64,000 nucleotides of DNA, taken from NCBI RefSeq assembly GCF_029193885.1, contig NZ_JARFVB010000001.1:904530-968529 (forward strand). Direction: 5' to 3'. The DNA comes from Flagellimonas yonaguniensis. GTDB lineage: Bacteria > Bacteroidota > Bacteroidia > Flavobacteriales > Flavobacteriaceae. Below are positions 9,430 through 18,531 of this stretch, piece after piece. The number at the start of each line of letters is the position of its first letter. The first letter of the stretch is position 1. The translations under genes and the position numbers were made by a program. Under the pieces are notes generated by a model, which searched no databases, was not told where the DNA came from, and saw only the letters and a program-made list of their open reading frames with translations.

Positions 9430-12201
9430 TCAATATCGTTTAGCGATAATATCACAGGCATTTTTATACCCCTTCTCACAGGATTTTTGGTACCAAGTTT
9501 TTGCCAAATAGGTGTTTTTGACCGTTCCAATGCCACTATGGTAGCAAGAGGCCAGATTGTACATGCCGACACTATCCCCATTGGTTGCGGACTTCTTATA
9601 TAGTTCAAATGCCTTGTCTAAGTTTTTCGGACCTCCTAGGCCCCTGTCGTACATATAGCCGAGATAACTTTGGGCACTGGCATGATTTCGGTCAGCCGCT
9701 ATTTGGAACCATTTTTTGGCAGCATAATAATATTTTCCTTTGTAATACATCACGGCCACTCTATATTGGCTGTGCAGGTCCCCTTGTTCTGCTGCTTTCA
9801 AATACCACTGTGTAGCCTTTGCTTTTTTGTCCTTGCCCAACTTAAGGTTGTAATAAAGATCGCCCAATTTTTTTTGGGCCTGGAGTTGCCCTTTGGTCGC
9901 TGCCTTGAGATACTTTCTTTCGGCTTCCAGATAATCTACCGGTCCAGCTGCCCCGGTTTCCGCCATGTAGCCCAACATATAGTCCGCAGTACTCATGTCT
10001 TGGGCCGCTGCCCTGACAAAAAAATCCTTGGCCTTGATGAGATCCTTCTTTTTTCCTTTACCGTCATAATGCAATCTACCCAAAGCGTACAAAGCGGAAC
10101 TTTGATTTTGTTTTGCTGCAAGCTCATAGTATACTATCGCTTCCGATACGTTCGGGTTCCCATCCGCTTCCCCGTACTCAAGGATCTTTCCGGTCATGTA
10201 TTGGGAATTTGCATATCCTTTATCAGCGGCCCGTTGGTACCAATCTTTGGCAAGTTTTACATCCTTTTCCACACCCCATCCATCATAGTACAAAAGACCC
10301 ATATTGTGCATACCAAAGGTGTTTCCTTTATCAGCGGCCAATTGGAACCAGTTTTTGGCCTCTAGGTAGTTCTTCTCATTGAAATATAAAGTGCCCAATT
10401 CATTTTGAGCCCCCAAATGTCCTTTATCGGCAGCTTTGGTCAACCACTGAACCGACTTTATACGATCTTTTTTGGCCAATACACCATTTTTATAGAATAT
10501 CCCTAAGTTGAACTGGGACAGGAGGTCACCGTTCTCGGCAGCAATTGTATATTGTTCCAGGGCCTTAACGGTATCCCTGGGGACGTATTGACCGAACCTG
10601 TACATGTTGGCCATGCCCCGATATCCCGAATACCTTCCGATGGACGTGCATTTCTCATATCCTTCAAATGCTTCCTTATAGTTCTTTTCTGATACATTGA
10701 GGATCGCCAGGTTTTCGATGGCCGCAGGGTGGCCTTTGCTGGAGGCTTTTTCATAGTACAGTTTTGCCTTGCTTGCGTCCTTTTCCATTACATAGCCGAA
10801 ATAGTGCATCAATCCCCTTAGGTTGTTTGCCTCTGGGTTGCCGTCATCACTCAAGGCCACAATGCTGCTCTTTGCCTTTTCATAGAATTTCTTGGCCTGG
10901 ACCGTGTCCCTGTCCACACCAAGATTGTTTTGATAGGCCCATCCATGGTTAAAGTTTGCCAGGTCATATCCATCATCAATGGCCCTATCGGCATATTCAA
11001 ACCCTTTTTGATAATCCACATCGGTTCCATAACCATTTTGGTTGAACCTTGACAGAAAATAAAAGGCCTCCCCGGATCCATAGCCTGATGCTTTTTCATA
11101 GGCCTCATAAGCTTCTTTGAACTTCCCTTCTTTGTAAAGGCTCCAGCCGTCTGCCAACAACACATTTATCTTGGTGGAGCGATAAAAGGCATATCCCCCA
11201 TATCCGGCACCCAAGATCAAAACAGTGGCCAACAAAACGGGCCAGGCTTTTTTCTTCTTTTTGGGCTTGGGTTGTGGTGCGGAAAATTGTGTTTCATTTC
11301 CTCCCAAGAACACGGTGCCACTTTCATTGCTTTCCCCATTCACTTCGCGGATGAAATCGGAAACGGAGGCATACCTATCCGAAGCATTTTTCTGCAAACA
11401 AGTCTTTATGCAATTCTTAAATCTTTCGGGCACCCCGGAATAATTGGGCTCTTCCCCAACGATACCATCCCGAATGAGTTCATAGTCCTTCTTGTCATGT
11501 CCAAAAGGCAACTTTCCGGTCAATATTTTGTAGAACATGATGCCAAGGGCCCAGATATCGGTACGCTCACTGATATCCCCATTCAGTCCGAATTTCTTTT
11601 TAAAGAATTGCTCCGGAGCCATGTAGTGAGGTGTTCCCACACCTTCGGTCATGGACTGTTGTATGGTCTTGTCGGATAGAATATCCTGACTGATCCCAAA
11701 ATCGGTCACCTTTGAAACGATGTTCCCCTTTCGGTCTTTTGAAAACAGTACATTTCCAGGTTTTAAATCCCTGTGGACAATGCCCTGTTTGTGGAGATAA
11801 TCCACCGCTTGGGCCACTTCCACAATAATGTTCTTCCCTTCTTCCAAAGAGAGCTTTCGGTGTATCGCTTGGCCCAAGGTTCCTTCACCGGCATACTCTA
11901 TGATCAACACAGGGTAATTCACGTTTCTGCCCATGGCATCCGTGTGGGTGATATATTCCAGACCATAATAGGTGATAAGATGGGTATGTGACAGCCCATC
12001 TATTTTGGAAAACTCCTGTTCCAAGCTGTATTTTTTCTGTCCAGTGCTCCCGGATGTACCTCTTGAAACAGCTTCTTTATAGATTTTGAGGGCCACATAT
12101 CTTCCTTCGGCATTGAGGTCCTTGGCCCTGAACACTTCGGCGAACCCGCCCTCAGCTATAAGGTCTTTTTCTGGATCCCACTGGTAATGTGATAGTTTCA
12201 T
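9430..12201 (-). CDS. Transmembrane Ser/Thr protein kinase with Sel1-repeat ectodomain
   Basis: 923 residues. Hanks-type kinase domain about 8-285: glycine loop AEGGFAEVF (16-24), ATP lysine in VALKIY (K39), catalytic loop HRDLKPGN (143-150), DFG (167-169), MAPE (194-197). A basic linker and one membrane helix (about 319-341, WPVLLATVLILGAGYGGYAF) follow. The remaining 580 residues are some 15 Sel1-like repeats (patterns such as GNTFGMHNMGLLYYDGWGVEKD), a helical solenoid for protein binding that should sit in the periplasm. So a periplasmic or cell-wall-side signal may be passed to cytosolic substrates. It is cotranscribed with PP2C and with another Sel1 protein just upstream. Confidence 0.95.
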   Translation of the reverse strand: MKLSHYQWDPEKDLIAEGGFAEVFRAKDLNAEGRYVALKIYKEAVSRGTSGSTGQKKYSLEQEFSKIDGLSHTHLITYYGLEYITHTDAMGRNVNYPVLIIEYAGEGTLGQAIHRKLSLEEGKNIIVEVAQAVDYLHKQGIVHRDLKPGNVLFSKDRKGNIVSKVTDFGISQDILSDKTIQQSMTEGVGTPHYMAPEQFFKKKFGLNGDISERTDIWALGIMFYKILTGKLPFGHDKKDYELIRDGIVGEEPNYSGVPERFKNCIKTCLQKNASDRYASVSDFIREVNGESNESGTVFLGGNETQFSAPQPKPKKKKKAWPVLLATVLILGAGYGGYAFYRSTKINVLLADGWSLYKEGKFKEAYEAYEKASGYGSGEAFYFLSRFNQNGYGTDVDYQKGFEYADRAIDDGYDLANFNHGWAYQNNLGVDRDTVQAKKFYEKAKSSIVALSDDGNPEANNLRGLMHYFGYVMEKDASKAKLYYEKASSKGHPAAIENLAILNVSEKNYKEAFEGYEKCTSIGRYSGYRGMANMYRFGQYVPRDTVKALEQYTIAAENGDLLSQFNLGIFYKNGVLAKKDRIKSVQWLTKAADKGHLGAQNELGTLYFNEKNYLEAKNWFQLAADKGNTFGMHNMGLLYYDGWGVEKDVKLAKDWYQRAADKGYANSQYMTGKILEYGEADGNPNVSEAIVYYELAAKQNQSSALYALGRLHYDGKGKKKDLIKAKDFFVRAAAQDMSTADYMLGYMAETGAAGPVDYLEAERKYLKAATKGQLQAQKKLGDLYYNLKLGKDKKAKATQWYLKAAEQGDLHSQYRVAVMYYKGKYYYAAKKWFQIAADRNHASAQSYLGYMYDRGLGGPKNLDKAFELYKKSATNGDSVGMYNLASCYHSGIGTVKNTYLAKTWYQKSCEKGYKNACDIIAKRY

Positions 12202-12248
12202 AATGGTCAGTGTAGTCGAATTTGGTTACTGTTTGGTGTTGATTTTAA

Positions 12249-13022
12249 TTAACTGGCCTGTTGTATATGGGTCACCATTTTGCAGGCATCGGCATGTCCC
12301 TGATCACAGGCCTTTTTGTACCAAGCCTCGGCGCTGCCAAGGTCTTTGGTTACTTCACTGCCATTGTAATAGAGGTTTCCCAGTGTTACATTGGCATCAA
12401 CATATCCTAGTTTGGAGGCTTTTTTCAGAAATTCCATGGCCTTGTCCACATTCTTCTCGGTACCCTGGGCCGAGAGATGCATGACCCCAAGGTTGAACAC
12501 GGCCGGACCATATTCTTTTTTGGCCGATTTTTCAAAATAGCGCATGGCCTTTGGGTAATTTACCGGAGTGTTCTTGCCGAAATAATATTTACATCCTCGT
12601 GCAAAAAGGGCTTCTTTATTCTTTGGGAAGAACCAAATTATGGCCAGAACGGCAAGCAGTATCCATAGGGCATATCCCCATAGCCATTCAGTGAATTCTA
12701 TTTTATAGGGTGGAAGGGGAGTGGGCAAAGCTCCGCTGGCCTGAAATTTTTTTATCTGCTCTTCATCCAGGTCATAATAGGTATTGATACTTCCTTTTAC
12801 CCCCAAAACATAACCATCGTCCGTCATGTAGGCCCCCATAAAAATGTACAGGGAAGTTGTTTTGTGGGCAAGATAAAGGTCTTCGCCATTGGCACCTTTA
12901 ATATCGACGTCAGTAATTTTATGGATTCGTTCGCTTTTTCCAAAAAGTCCTCCGATACGTCTTGCAGATGCAAGGTTGGGAACCAAGGAAAGCAAGGCGA
13001 TCAGTAGTAGTAATTTTTTCAT
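12249..13022 (-). CDS. Sel1-repeat membrane protein
   Basis: 257 residues: signal peptide (MKKLLLLIALLSLVPNLASA), an N-terminal region of about 100 residues with no recognised domain, one membrane helix (YALWILLAVLAIIWFF, about 115-131), then three or four Sel1 repeats (YGPAVFNLGVMHLSAQGTEK, YVDANVTLGNLYYNGSEV, HADACKMVTHI). With a cleaved signal and one helix the repeats should lie in the cytosol, the reverse of the kinase; this is inference from topology rules. Its position 47 bp before the kinase suggests it scaffolds kinase signalling. Confidence 0.85.
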   Translation of the reverse strand: MKKLLLLIALLSLVPNLASARRIGGLFGKSERIHKITDVDIKGANGEDLYLAHKTTSLYIFMGAYMTDDGYVLGVKGSINTYYDLDEEQIKKFQASGALPTPLPPYKIEFTEWLWGYALWILLAVLAIIWFFPKNKEALFARGCKYYFGKNTPVNYPKAMRYFEKSAKKEYGPAVFNLGVMHLSAQGTEKNVDKAMEFLKKASKLGYVDANVTLGNLYYNGSEVTKDLGSAEAWYKKACDQGHADACKMVTHIQQAS

Positions 13023-13199
13023 TTTGTGATGAAGTGTTAAGGTTGAAAGTAATGATATATCTTCTTGTACCTGAACCTATTCGACAGTTAGCATTAAAAA
13101 TAGGTATATGAAACTTTTTATGCCAACATTTTTAGACCTTGGTGTCAAATATGTTTTGGATTTATGAAATAGCCATATCGTGACTGGGTTATTTACGGA

Positions 13200-13535
13200 T
13201 TATTCAGCCTTGGTTGGCAGTCTAACCGCAATGTTGTTTTCTCCCATGGAGGTTACCTGAAAAGGCCCCCTTACATTTTCGGATAACTCTTGCCAAATGC
13301 TCCCCACTTTTTCAACGGTTTCCTTGGCACCTTCAATGGTGCTGTCAATACCCTCCACCGTTTGGTCAATGTCTTTGCTGGTTTTCTGGACAGTTTGGTC
13401 CACTTGATCTACTTGTTCCGCAGTCTTAGCGATTGTTCCCCGGTCTCTTCTTTTAGTGATTTCTGAACTTTGGGCGCTTACAAAACCGCAAAACAAGCTA
13501 ATAAGAATAATGGTGTGTACTTTTTTGGATGTCAT
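13200..13535 (-). CDS. Small secreted coiled-coil protein, unknown function
   Basis: 111 residues. A signal peptide ends SAQSS; the middle is a heptad-like Thr/Val/Asp/Gln stretch (QVDQVDQTVQKTSKDIDQT, EGIDSTIEGAKETVEKVG) expected to form a long helix or coiled coil, followed by a short beta-rich tail (GPFQVTSMGENNIAVRLP). I do not recognise the family. It lies between the anti-sigma and Sel1 genes in the same direction, so it is probably part of the cluster and could be a periplasmic partner of the kinase ectodomain. Confidence 0.75.
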   Translation of the reverse strand: MTSKKVHTIILISLFCGFVSAQSSEITKRRDRGTIAKTAEQVDQVDQTVQKTSKDIDQTVEGIDSTIEGAKETVEKVGSIWQELSENVRGPFQVTSMGENNIAVRLPTKAE

Positions 13536-13612
13536 TTTTAATCGTTTTGGTTATACTTTCTATGGGTATATAACCGCAGATTGGCGATGTCATCTTTTTT
13601 TGATGATTTTTT

Positions 13613-14728
13613 CTAAAAAATTATTTCGTAAACACCTTTCGGAAAGGATGGCCGGTCCATGAACATACGGGTTTCATTGTTTTTGGTGAAATCGATTTCT
13701 TCTAGTGAGGTGGTTTCAGTAGTGTCAATGTTTAGGGGATAGAGCTCATTTTTATGAATAAGGTAATAAGAGTTCCCTTCGCTTTTTGAAACAACCATGA
13801 CCGTAATGGAATCAATATCCATATTGGCATTAATGACCAACTGTTTTTTTTCATTCTGTTCCAAAAAGAAATAATTTTTATCCATGGATGAGTTCTCCGA
13901 AACCGATACGGTAAAACCGGAATAGGGCTGCGAATTTGCAATGAGGGGCATTACTTTCACTTGCACGCTCTCATCCTGTATTCCCCCAAAAGTGTAACTT
14001 GTCTGGACTTCTTCCAATGGATTTATGGTCGATGAAATGGCCAGATTGAACAATTTATCCCCATATTTTAAGTAATAGTTGCCTTTTTGATCTTTACCCA
14101 TTTGTAATTGAAGGCCTGAAATCCCTGAATCCCCATATAAGACCAGTTCTTGGCCATTAAAAGTGTGGGTGAGCGATGAGGGCTGCCTAACCTGACGTAT
14201 GGATTCCGATGGAAGTGATTTTCCATTGGAGAAAGCAAATTGTGTTTCGTCTTGCGGGCTGCCATCCAATTCATCTTCTGGCAGTTCTTCTTTCTCTGTA
14301 ACTTGTATATTGTTCTTTTTCAAAACGAGGCTATCCGCTGGCTGCGTTCGAACAGAATCCACACCGACCACATTGGGGGCGTCGTTACTAAGGGGACCAT
14401 CACCCTTTGATTTAAAGACATAGAAAAGTGTTCCCAAAACAATGCATGCTGCCGCGGCACCACTGTAAATAATCAGTCTGCGGTACAGACCTTTTGGCTT
14501 TTGCTCTCCAGACGCCCTATATTCGGCATACAAAAGGTCTAGCTTGGCCCTTAGTTTTTGGTCCTCCTTTGATTCAATGCCCGTGTAGATCTTTTTATAT
14601 ACCTCAAGCTCCTTTGCAAATTCTTTGTCTTCAGCTAACAGTCGTTCCACCTCACTTTTTTCATCGTCATTAAGATGGCCGGTCAGGTGTTTGTCAATCA
14701 AATCAATATGTCTCAATTCTTCCCTCAT
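13613..14728 (-). CDS. Putative transmembrane anti-sigma factor, partner of the adjacent ECF sigma
   Basis: 371 residues beginning MREELRHIDLIDKHLTGHLN, an acidic helical N-terminus of the kind found in Bacteroidota anti-sigma proteins (LTGHLNDDEKSEVERLLAEDKEF), then one membrane helix (about 85-106, LIIYSGAAAACIVLGTLFYV). The periplasmic part has a low-complexity linker and a beta-rich domain, not a FecR domain. It starts 2 bp after the sigma stop, so translation is coupled. No HXXXCXXC zinc site is visible. The function is inferred from position and architecture. Confidence 0.8.
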   Translation of the reverse strand: MREELRHIDLIDKHLTGHLNDDEKSEVERLLAEDKEFAKELEVYKKIYTGIESKEDQKLRAKLDLLYAEYRASGEQKPKGLYRRLIIYSGAAAACIVLGTLFYVFKSKGDGPLSNDAPNVVGVDSVRTQPADSLVLKKNNIQVTEKEELPEDELDGSPQDETQFAFSNGKSLPSESIRQVRQPSSLTHTFNGQELVLYGDSGISGLQLQMGKDQKGNYYLKYGDKLFNLAISSTINPLEEVQTSYTFGGIQDESVQVKVMPLIANSQPYSGFTVSVSENSSMDKNYFFLEQNEKKQLVINANMDIDSITVMVVSKSEGNSYYLIHKNELYPLNIDTTETTSLEEIDFTKNNETRMFMDRPSFPKGVYEIIF

Positions 14729-14730
14729 GG

Positions 14731-15291
14731 CTATTTTAAACGGATTATGACATCATAGGAGACTTCGCCCCTTAGCTTTTGAAGACACCGTAATTTCTGT
14801 TGGCTGGCGGAACGGGCACTGGAGTAATTGAATCTTTTGGCTATGTCCTCCATGCGCATCCCCAAAAATATGGTTGCCTCCAAAACAGATTTACAGGGTT
14901 CCCCGACCTTTGCTAGAGCTTTTTCAAGGTATTCCCGGAGGTTTGGGCCCTTTCGGGTGATTTCTGGGTTTATGGATTCATGGTCTCTTTGAGAGATGCC
15001 TACCTCACTCTGCCGGTTTTCATATTTTTTTCTTCGATTGAGCTGGTTGAGCCACTGTCGCTTTGAAATTTCGAACAGATAGGTGCTTATTTTGCTTCGG
15101 AGTTCATAGTTCCCTGCCATTACATTTTTATAGAACACGATGATGGCTTCCTGAAAAACATCCAAAGCGTCATCTTCATTACCGTTATTCTGTTCCACCC
15201 AACTTTTTACCATGCCGATGTGCTGGTACAGTTGCTGCAGACAATTCTCGTTTCCTTTCTTTAATTGATCTATCAGTTCTTGGTCGGTCAT
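14731..15291 (-). CDS. ECF RNA polymerase sigma factor
   Basis: 186 residues from ATG 15291 (MTDQELIDQLKKGNENC); a TTG one codon earlier is an alternative. Region 2: ALDVFQEAIIVFYKNVMAG and SKISTYLFEISKRQWLNQLNR; region 4: YLEKALAKVGEPCKSVLEAT, MRMEDIAKRFNYSSARSASQQK. It resembles the short ECF factors of Bacteroidota that pair with non-FecR anti-sigma proteins. Its place in the middle of the kinase/FHA-ABC cluster suggests it controls that cluster, possibly through phospho-signalling. Confidence 0.92.
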   Translation of the reverse strand: MTDQELIDQLKKGNENCLQQLYQHIGMVKSWVEQNNGNEDDALDVFQEAIIVFYKNVMAGNYELRSKISTYLFEISKRQWLNQLNRRKKYENRQSEVGISQRDHESINPEITRKGPNLREYLEKALAKVGEPCKSVLEATIFLGMRMEDIAKRFNYSSARSASQQKLRCLQKLRGEVSYDVIIRLK

Positions 15292-15310
15292 CAAGGTTTT
15301 TCTGAAATGG

Positions 15311-16165
15311 CTATAATCCTATTTCCACACGGTCCTTTATGGGCACATTGAATTCGTACTCCTGAATTTTTATTTGGGCCTCGCCTAAAATAGTGAAATT
15401 CGCTTTTTGGTCGGTCAGCCAAGAGAACTTCATCTGTTTTAAAATATCAAAATTGCTCAAGGTAACATCAATGGGAATAGTAGTGGATTTTAGTGCTTCT
15501 TGGTAAAATGGTTCATCCATGGTCCACTCCGCCACTTTCCCTTTGTTTTCATCCAAATAGAATTCAAGTTTCATGGTATTGATGGTATAGGCAATAGGCA
15601 ATCTGTTCAGGGTCTCAACACCTAATTTTAACCGGGTTTTGCTCAGTGAGGGCAATTTATTGCTGGAAATGGACCGAATTTTAAAATTATTGCCGTAATC
15701 CAAATTTTTGCTGATTTCCTCCAAAATGGCCTTTTTGGTGTTCAGATGTATCTTGTCATCCAGTGCAATGGTGAAGGAATTCAGCAGAAAGCTCACCTTT
15801 CCATTGCCCTTGAGGGCGAATTCGGTGGAATCTGATGCCAATAATTCAGGATAAAAGGCATTAAGATTTTTGAGTGCTATTTCGCAGGTTACCGGTATTC
15901 GTATGGTATCATTGGCTGCCAGACTCATCTGTTCGTTTAAAAATCCCTTTCCCACCAAAGAATCCTTATAAAAAATCTCCATGCTGGATTGCCTCAGTTT
16001 TGTTTTTACATTGTTGGGGTTGTATACAATGTAATCCAATCCCACCACCAATGCATCTTCCGTGAGTCCTTTAATGGTAACATGGTCTATGGCAACAAAT
16101 TCTGGTTTTTTGCTGCATGAGGTAAAAAAAAGAAGTGCTCCAAATACTAGGGTTATTTTTTTCAT
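15311..16165 (-). CDS. LEA14/WHy-domain-like lipoprotein
   Basis: 284 residues from ATG 16165 (MKKITLVFGALLFFTSCSKK), picked because the lipoprotein signal starts there; a longer reading from 16207 overlaps the transporter gene. Two repeats of a beta-sandwich of the LEA14/WHy type are suggested (VGLDYIVYNPNNVKTKL ... SLAANDTIRIPVTCEI; RLPIAYTINTMKLEFYL ... STTIPIDVTLSNFDIL). WHy domains occur in desiccation proteins and in cell-envelope lipoproteins. It lies 10 bp after the FHA-ABC transporter stop, so it may be a periplasmic partner of that transporter. Confidence 0.82.
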   Translation of the reverse strand: MKKITLVFGALLFFTSCSKKPEFVAIDHVTIKGLTEDALVVGLDYIVYNPNNVKTKLRQSSMEIFYKDSLVGKGFLNEQMSLAANDTIRIPVTCEIALKNLNAFYPELLASDSTEFALKGNGKVSFLLNSFTIALDDKIHLNTKKAILEEISKNLDYGNNFKIRSISSNKLPSLSKTRLKLGVETLNRLPIAYTINTMKLEFYLDENKGKVAEWTMDEPFYQEALKSTTIPIDVTLSNFDILKQMKFSWLTDQKANFTILGEAQIKIQEYEFNVPIKDRVEIGL

Positions 16166-16175
16166 AGTGTCGGGT

Positions 16176-18530
16176 TTAAATACTGTCCTTCTTTTTAAGT
16201 GAAACATAGATCAAGACATAAAACATAACATTGAGTGCTACGATGACCACCACGTTCATATCAAAACTGTTGAAGACATCACCGATCAACGTTCCTTCAT
16301 CCACCAATTTTTCATTGTACAGGTCGAGAAGTTGCACTGCTGAGGTTGAGGCGGTCTGCGTACCCACTTCGGGTGCGGGCAGTGGAACAGTGGTCAAAAC
16401 AGCCTGAACCGTGTCTGGATTGAATTCAGAGGCGGGGGAGGCATCGTCCTGTAATCGGGCAAAGCCCTCGGTGCCCCATCGGCCCAAAGTGAAAAAGCTC
16501 AAGATTTCCACCAAGGTATTGTTGATTTTTGTCATTACCCCGGCCAACATAATCTGTGGCATCAATGCAATGGGCACTACGGTCATTACTTTCTCTGTGG
16601 TATTGAAGGCAGATGAAAGCCACAATCCAATCAGGGAGGCAGAAACCGAAATATAGAACATGAACAGCATGCTCTGGCCAAAAGGCCGTAGGTACACTTC
16701 TTCAAAACCTTCAAAAGTGTTCAATTTGAAATTGAGGTAGATGATACTCACAAACAATATGGTCTGCACCAGGGCAATCAAGGAAAGTACCAACCATTTG
16801 GAAAGAATATAGGTGTTGATATTAAGGTTGAACATACGCTCCCTTTTGTATACCGTAAGCTCACCTACAATCTCCTTTGCAGCATTGCTTACCCCAAACC
16901 AAACAGCAGAAATGGCCATCAAGAACATGACCCCAATCTGAAATTTGTTGAATACCAAGCAGACCAATCCCGCAATGATTACGGGTTGTGCCAATAACAA
17001 GGCCAAATTTTCCTTGTCATTGAGTTTGATGTTGAAATATCTTGAAACCAACCAATACAATTGCAGCCAGTACGAGTCTGGCTTTTCTTTTTTTACGTCG
17101 GGGTTATTAACGGCCTTATACCCAACTTTGCTGGGCTTTTGGTAATAGGAGGTTACCGTGCCGATATCACTCATTTTACTATAGACCTCCACAATGTTTT
17201 GGGCTTCAAAATGGGAAGTCAATAGGTTGGCCGGGCCTTGAAATACCAAATGCCCTTGAACGCCCAAAAATATAGCCTGGTCCACATAGTTGAGGTCTTC
17301 GGGTTTGTGGGTCACCATTACAATTGTAGTTCCCGAATGGGCCAACTTTTTAAGACTCTTCAGAAAACTTTCAATGGTCTCGGGATCTAGTGGAGAAGTG
17401 GGTTCATCCAAAAACAGAATAGTGGGCTCGGTCAAAAGTTCCACCGCAATGGACACGCGTTTGCGCTGTCCACCAGAGAGATTCCCCACTTTTATGGTCC
17501 TGATGTCCTTTTCCTTATCTTGGTCCAAATTTAGGTCGTTGATGACCTTATCAATCCTTTGGTTGATCTCTGAAACGGCTGTATCATCGGGTAAGCGGAG
17601 CTTTGCTGCGTAGAACAAGGTCTTGTATACCGTCAATTCCTTATGGATGATATCATCTTGGGGAACATAGCCGATTTTTTTCTTGATCAGACTAAAGTTG
17701 TCTGCCAATGAAAGTCCGTGAATGAACACTTCTCCAGAAGTAGCCGGATTTTCACCGTTCAAACATTTCAACAAGGTGGATTTTCCACAACCCGAGGGGC
17801 CCATCAATGCCACAAAAGTGGAATGGGGAATGTTCAGGGACATATCCTGCAATCCAATCTTGTTGTTGGGATATTCTTTCTGAATGGCCAATGCCTTTAT
17901 GGCACTACGTTCTTTACGGAGATCCTTAGCCCCATTCTTAAGGGTAATGCTGTAAAATGAAATGGTGACCGTATCGCTGTCCTTGAACTTGGCCTTGGAT
18001 TTTAACTCCTTTCCATTGAGATAGGTCTTATTGGTGGAACCCAGGTCCTCGATCCAAAATTCACCCTGCGAATAGGAAATTATGGCGTGTTCCCGGGTCA
18101 CCGTGGGATCGTCCAGAACAATGTCATTATTTTCCAAGCGGCCAATTTTATAAGCACCTTTGGAAACGATTTTTTGTTTGAATCCGTTGAACTCCTTTTG
18201 GGATTCTGAGGGTTTTGGAACCTTTTCTTTTTGGTTTTCAGTAACTACTTGCAGCTTTTGCGATGCAATAGTGAAAATCTCGTCAGGTGGAATCTTGACC
18301 CATGTATTTGGGGCTATCGGCTGTTCTTTGACCATGGTCCCATTGGAGCTTTCAAGGTCCATGATGTAGATTCCGTCCGTCCTGGCTTCAATTTGGGCAT
18401 GTTTTCTCGAAGCAAGTCTACTGTCTATCTCAACTTGGGCGCCATGACCTTTTCTTCCAATCGTAACAATTTCATTTTTAGACAGGGGAACAGACTGTCC
18501 GTTGCAGATGAGGTGCATTTCCGGTATCAT
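16176..18530 (-). CDS. ABCG-type transporter with two N-terminal FHA domains
   Basis: 784 residues. Start ATG 18530 follows the protease stop by one base (TAA-A-ATG). FHA domain 1 about 20-95 (TIGRKGHG, SRKHAQI, SSNG), FHA domain 2 about 122-205 (KIGRLENN, TREHAII, GSTNKTYLNG). ABC ATPase follows: Walker A GPSGCGKST (244-252), signature LSGGQRKR (351-358), Walker B ILFLDEP (371-377), H-loop His408. A six-helix ABC-2 membrane domain makes up the last 270 residues, with an extended Ala/Thr/Pro loop before the final helix. FHA domains bind phosphothreonine, so the transporter should respond to the kinase/PP2C pair nearby. Architecture matches mycobacterial Rv1747, whose FHA domains are bound by the kinase PknF. 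Confidence 0.95.
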   Translation of the reverse strand: MIPEMHLICNGQSVPLSKNEIVTIGRKGHGAQVEIDSRLASRKHAQIEARTDGIYIMDLESSNGTMVKEQPIAPNTWVKIPPDEIFTIASQKLQVVTENQKEKVPKPSESQKEFNGFKQKIVSKGAYKIGRLENNDIVLDDPTVTREHAIISYSQGEFWIEDLGSTNKTYLNGKELKSKAKFKDSDTVTISFYSITLKNGAKDLRKERSAIKALAIQKEYPNNKIGLQDMSLNIPHSTFVALMGPSGCGKSTLLKCLNGENPATSGEVFIHGLSLADNFSLIKKKIGYVPQDDIIHKELTVYKTLFYAAKLRLPDDTAVSEINQRIDKVINDLNLDQDKEKDIRTIKVGNLSGGQRKRVSIAVELLTEPTILFLDEPTSPLDPETIESFLKSLKKLAHSGTTIVMVTHKPEDLNYVDQAIFLGVQGHLVFQGPANLLTSHFEAQNIVEVYSKMSDIGTVTSYYQKPSKVGYKAVNNPDVKKEKPDSYWLQLYWLVSRYFNIKLNDKENLALLLAQPVIIAGLVCLVFNKFQIGVMFLMAISAVWFGVSNAAKEIVGELTVYKRERMFNLNINTYILSKWLVLSLIALVQTILFVSIIYLNFKLNTFEGFEEVYLRPFGQSMLFMFYISVSASLIGLWLSSAFNTTEKVMTVVPIALMPQIMLAGVMTKINNTLVEILSFFTLGRWGTEGFARLQDDASPASEFNPDTVQAVLTTVPLPAPEVGTQTASTSAVQLLDLYNEKLVDEGTLIGDVFNSFDMNVVVIVALNVMFYVLIYVSLKKKDSI

Positions 18531-18531
18531 T

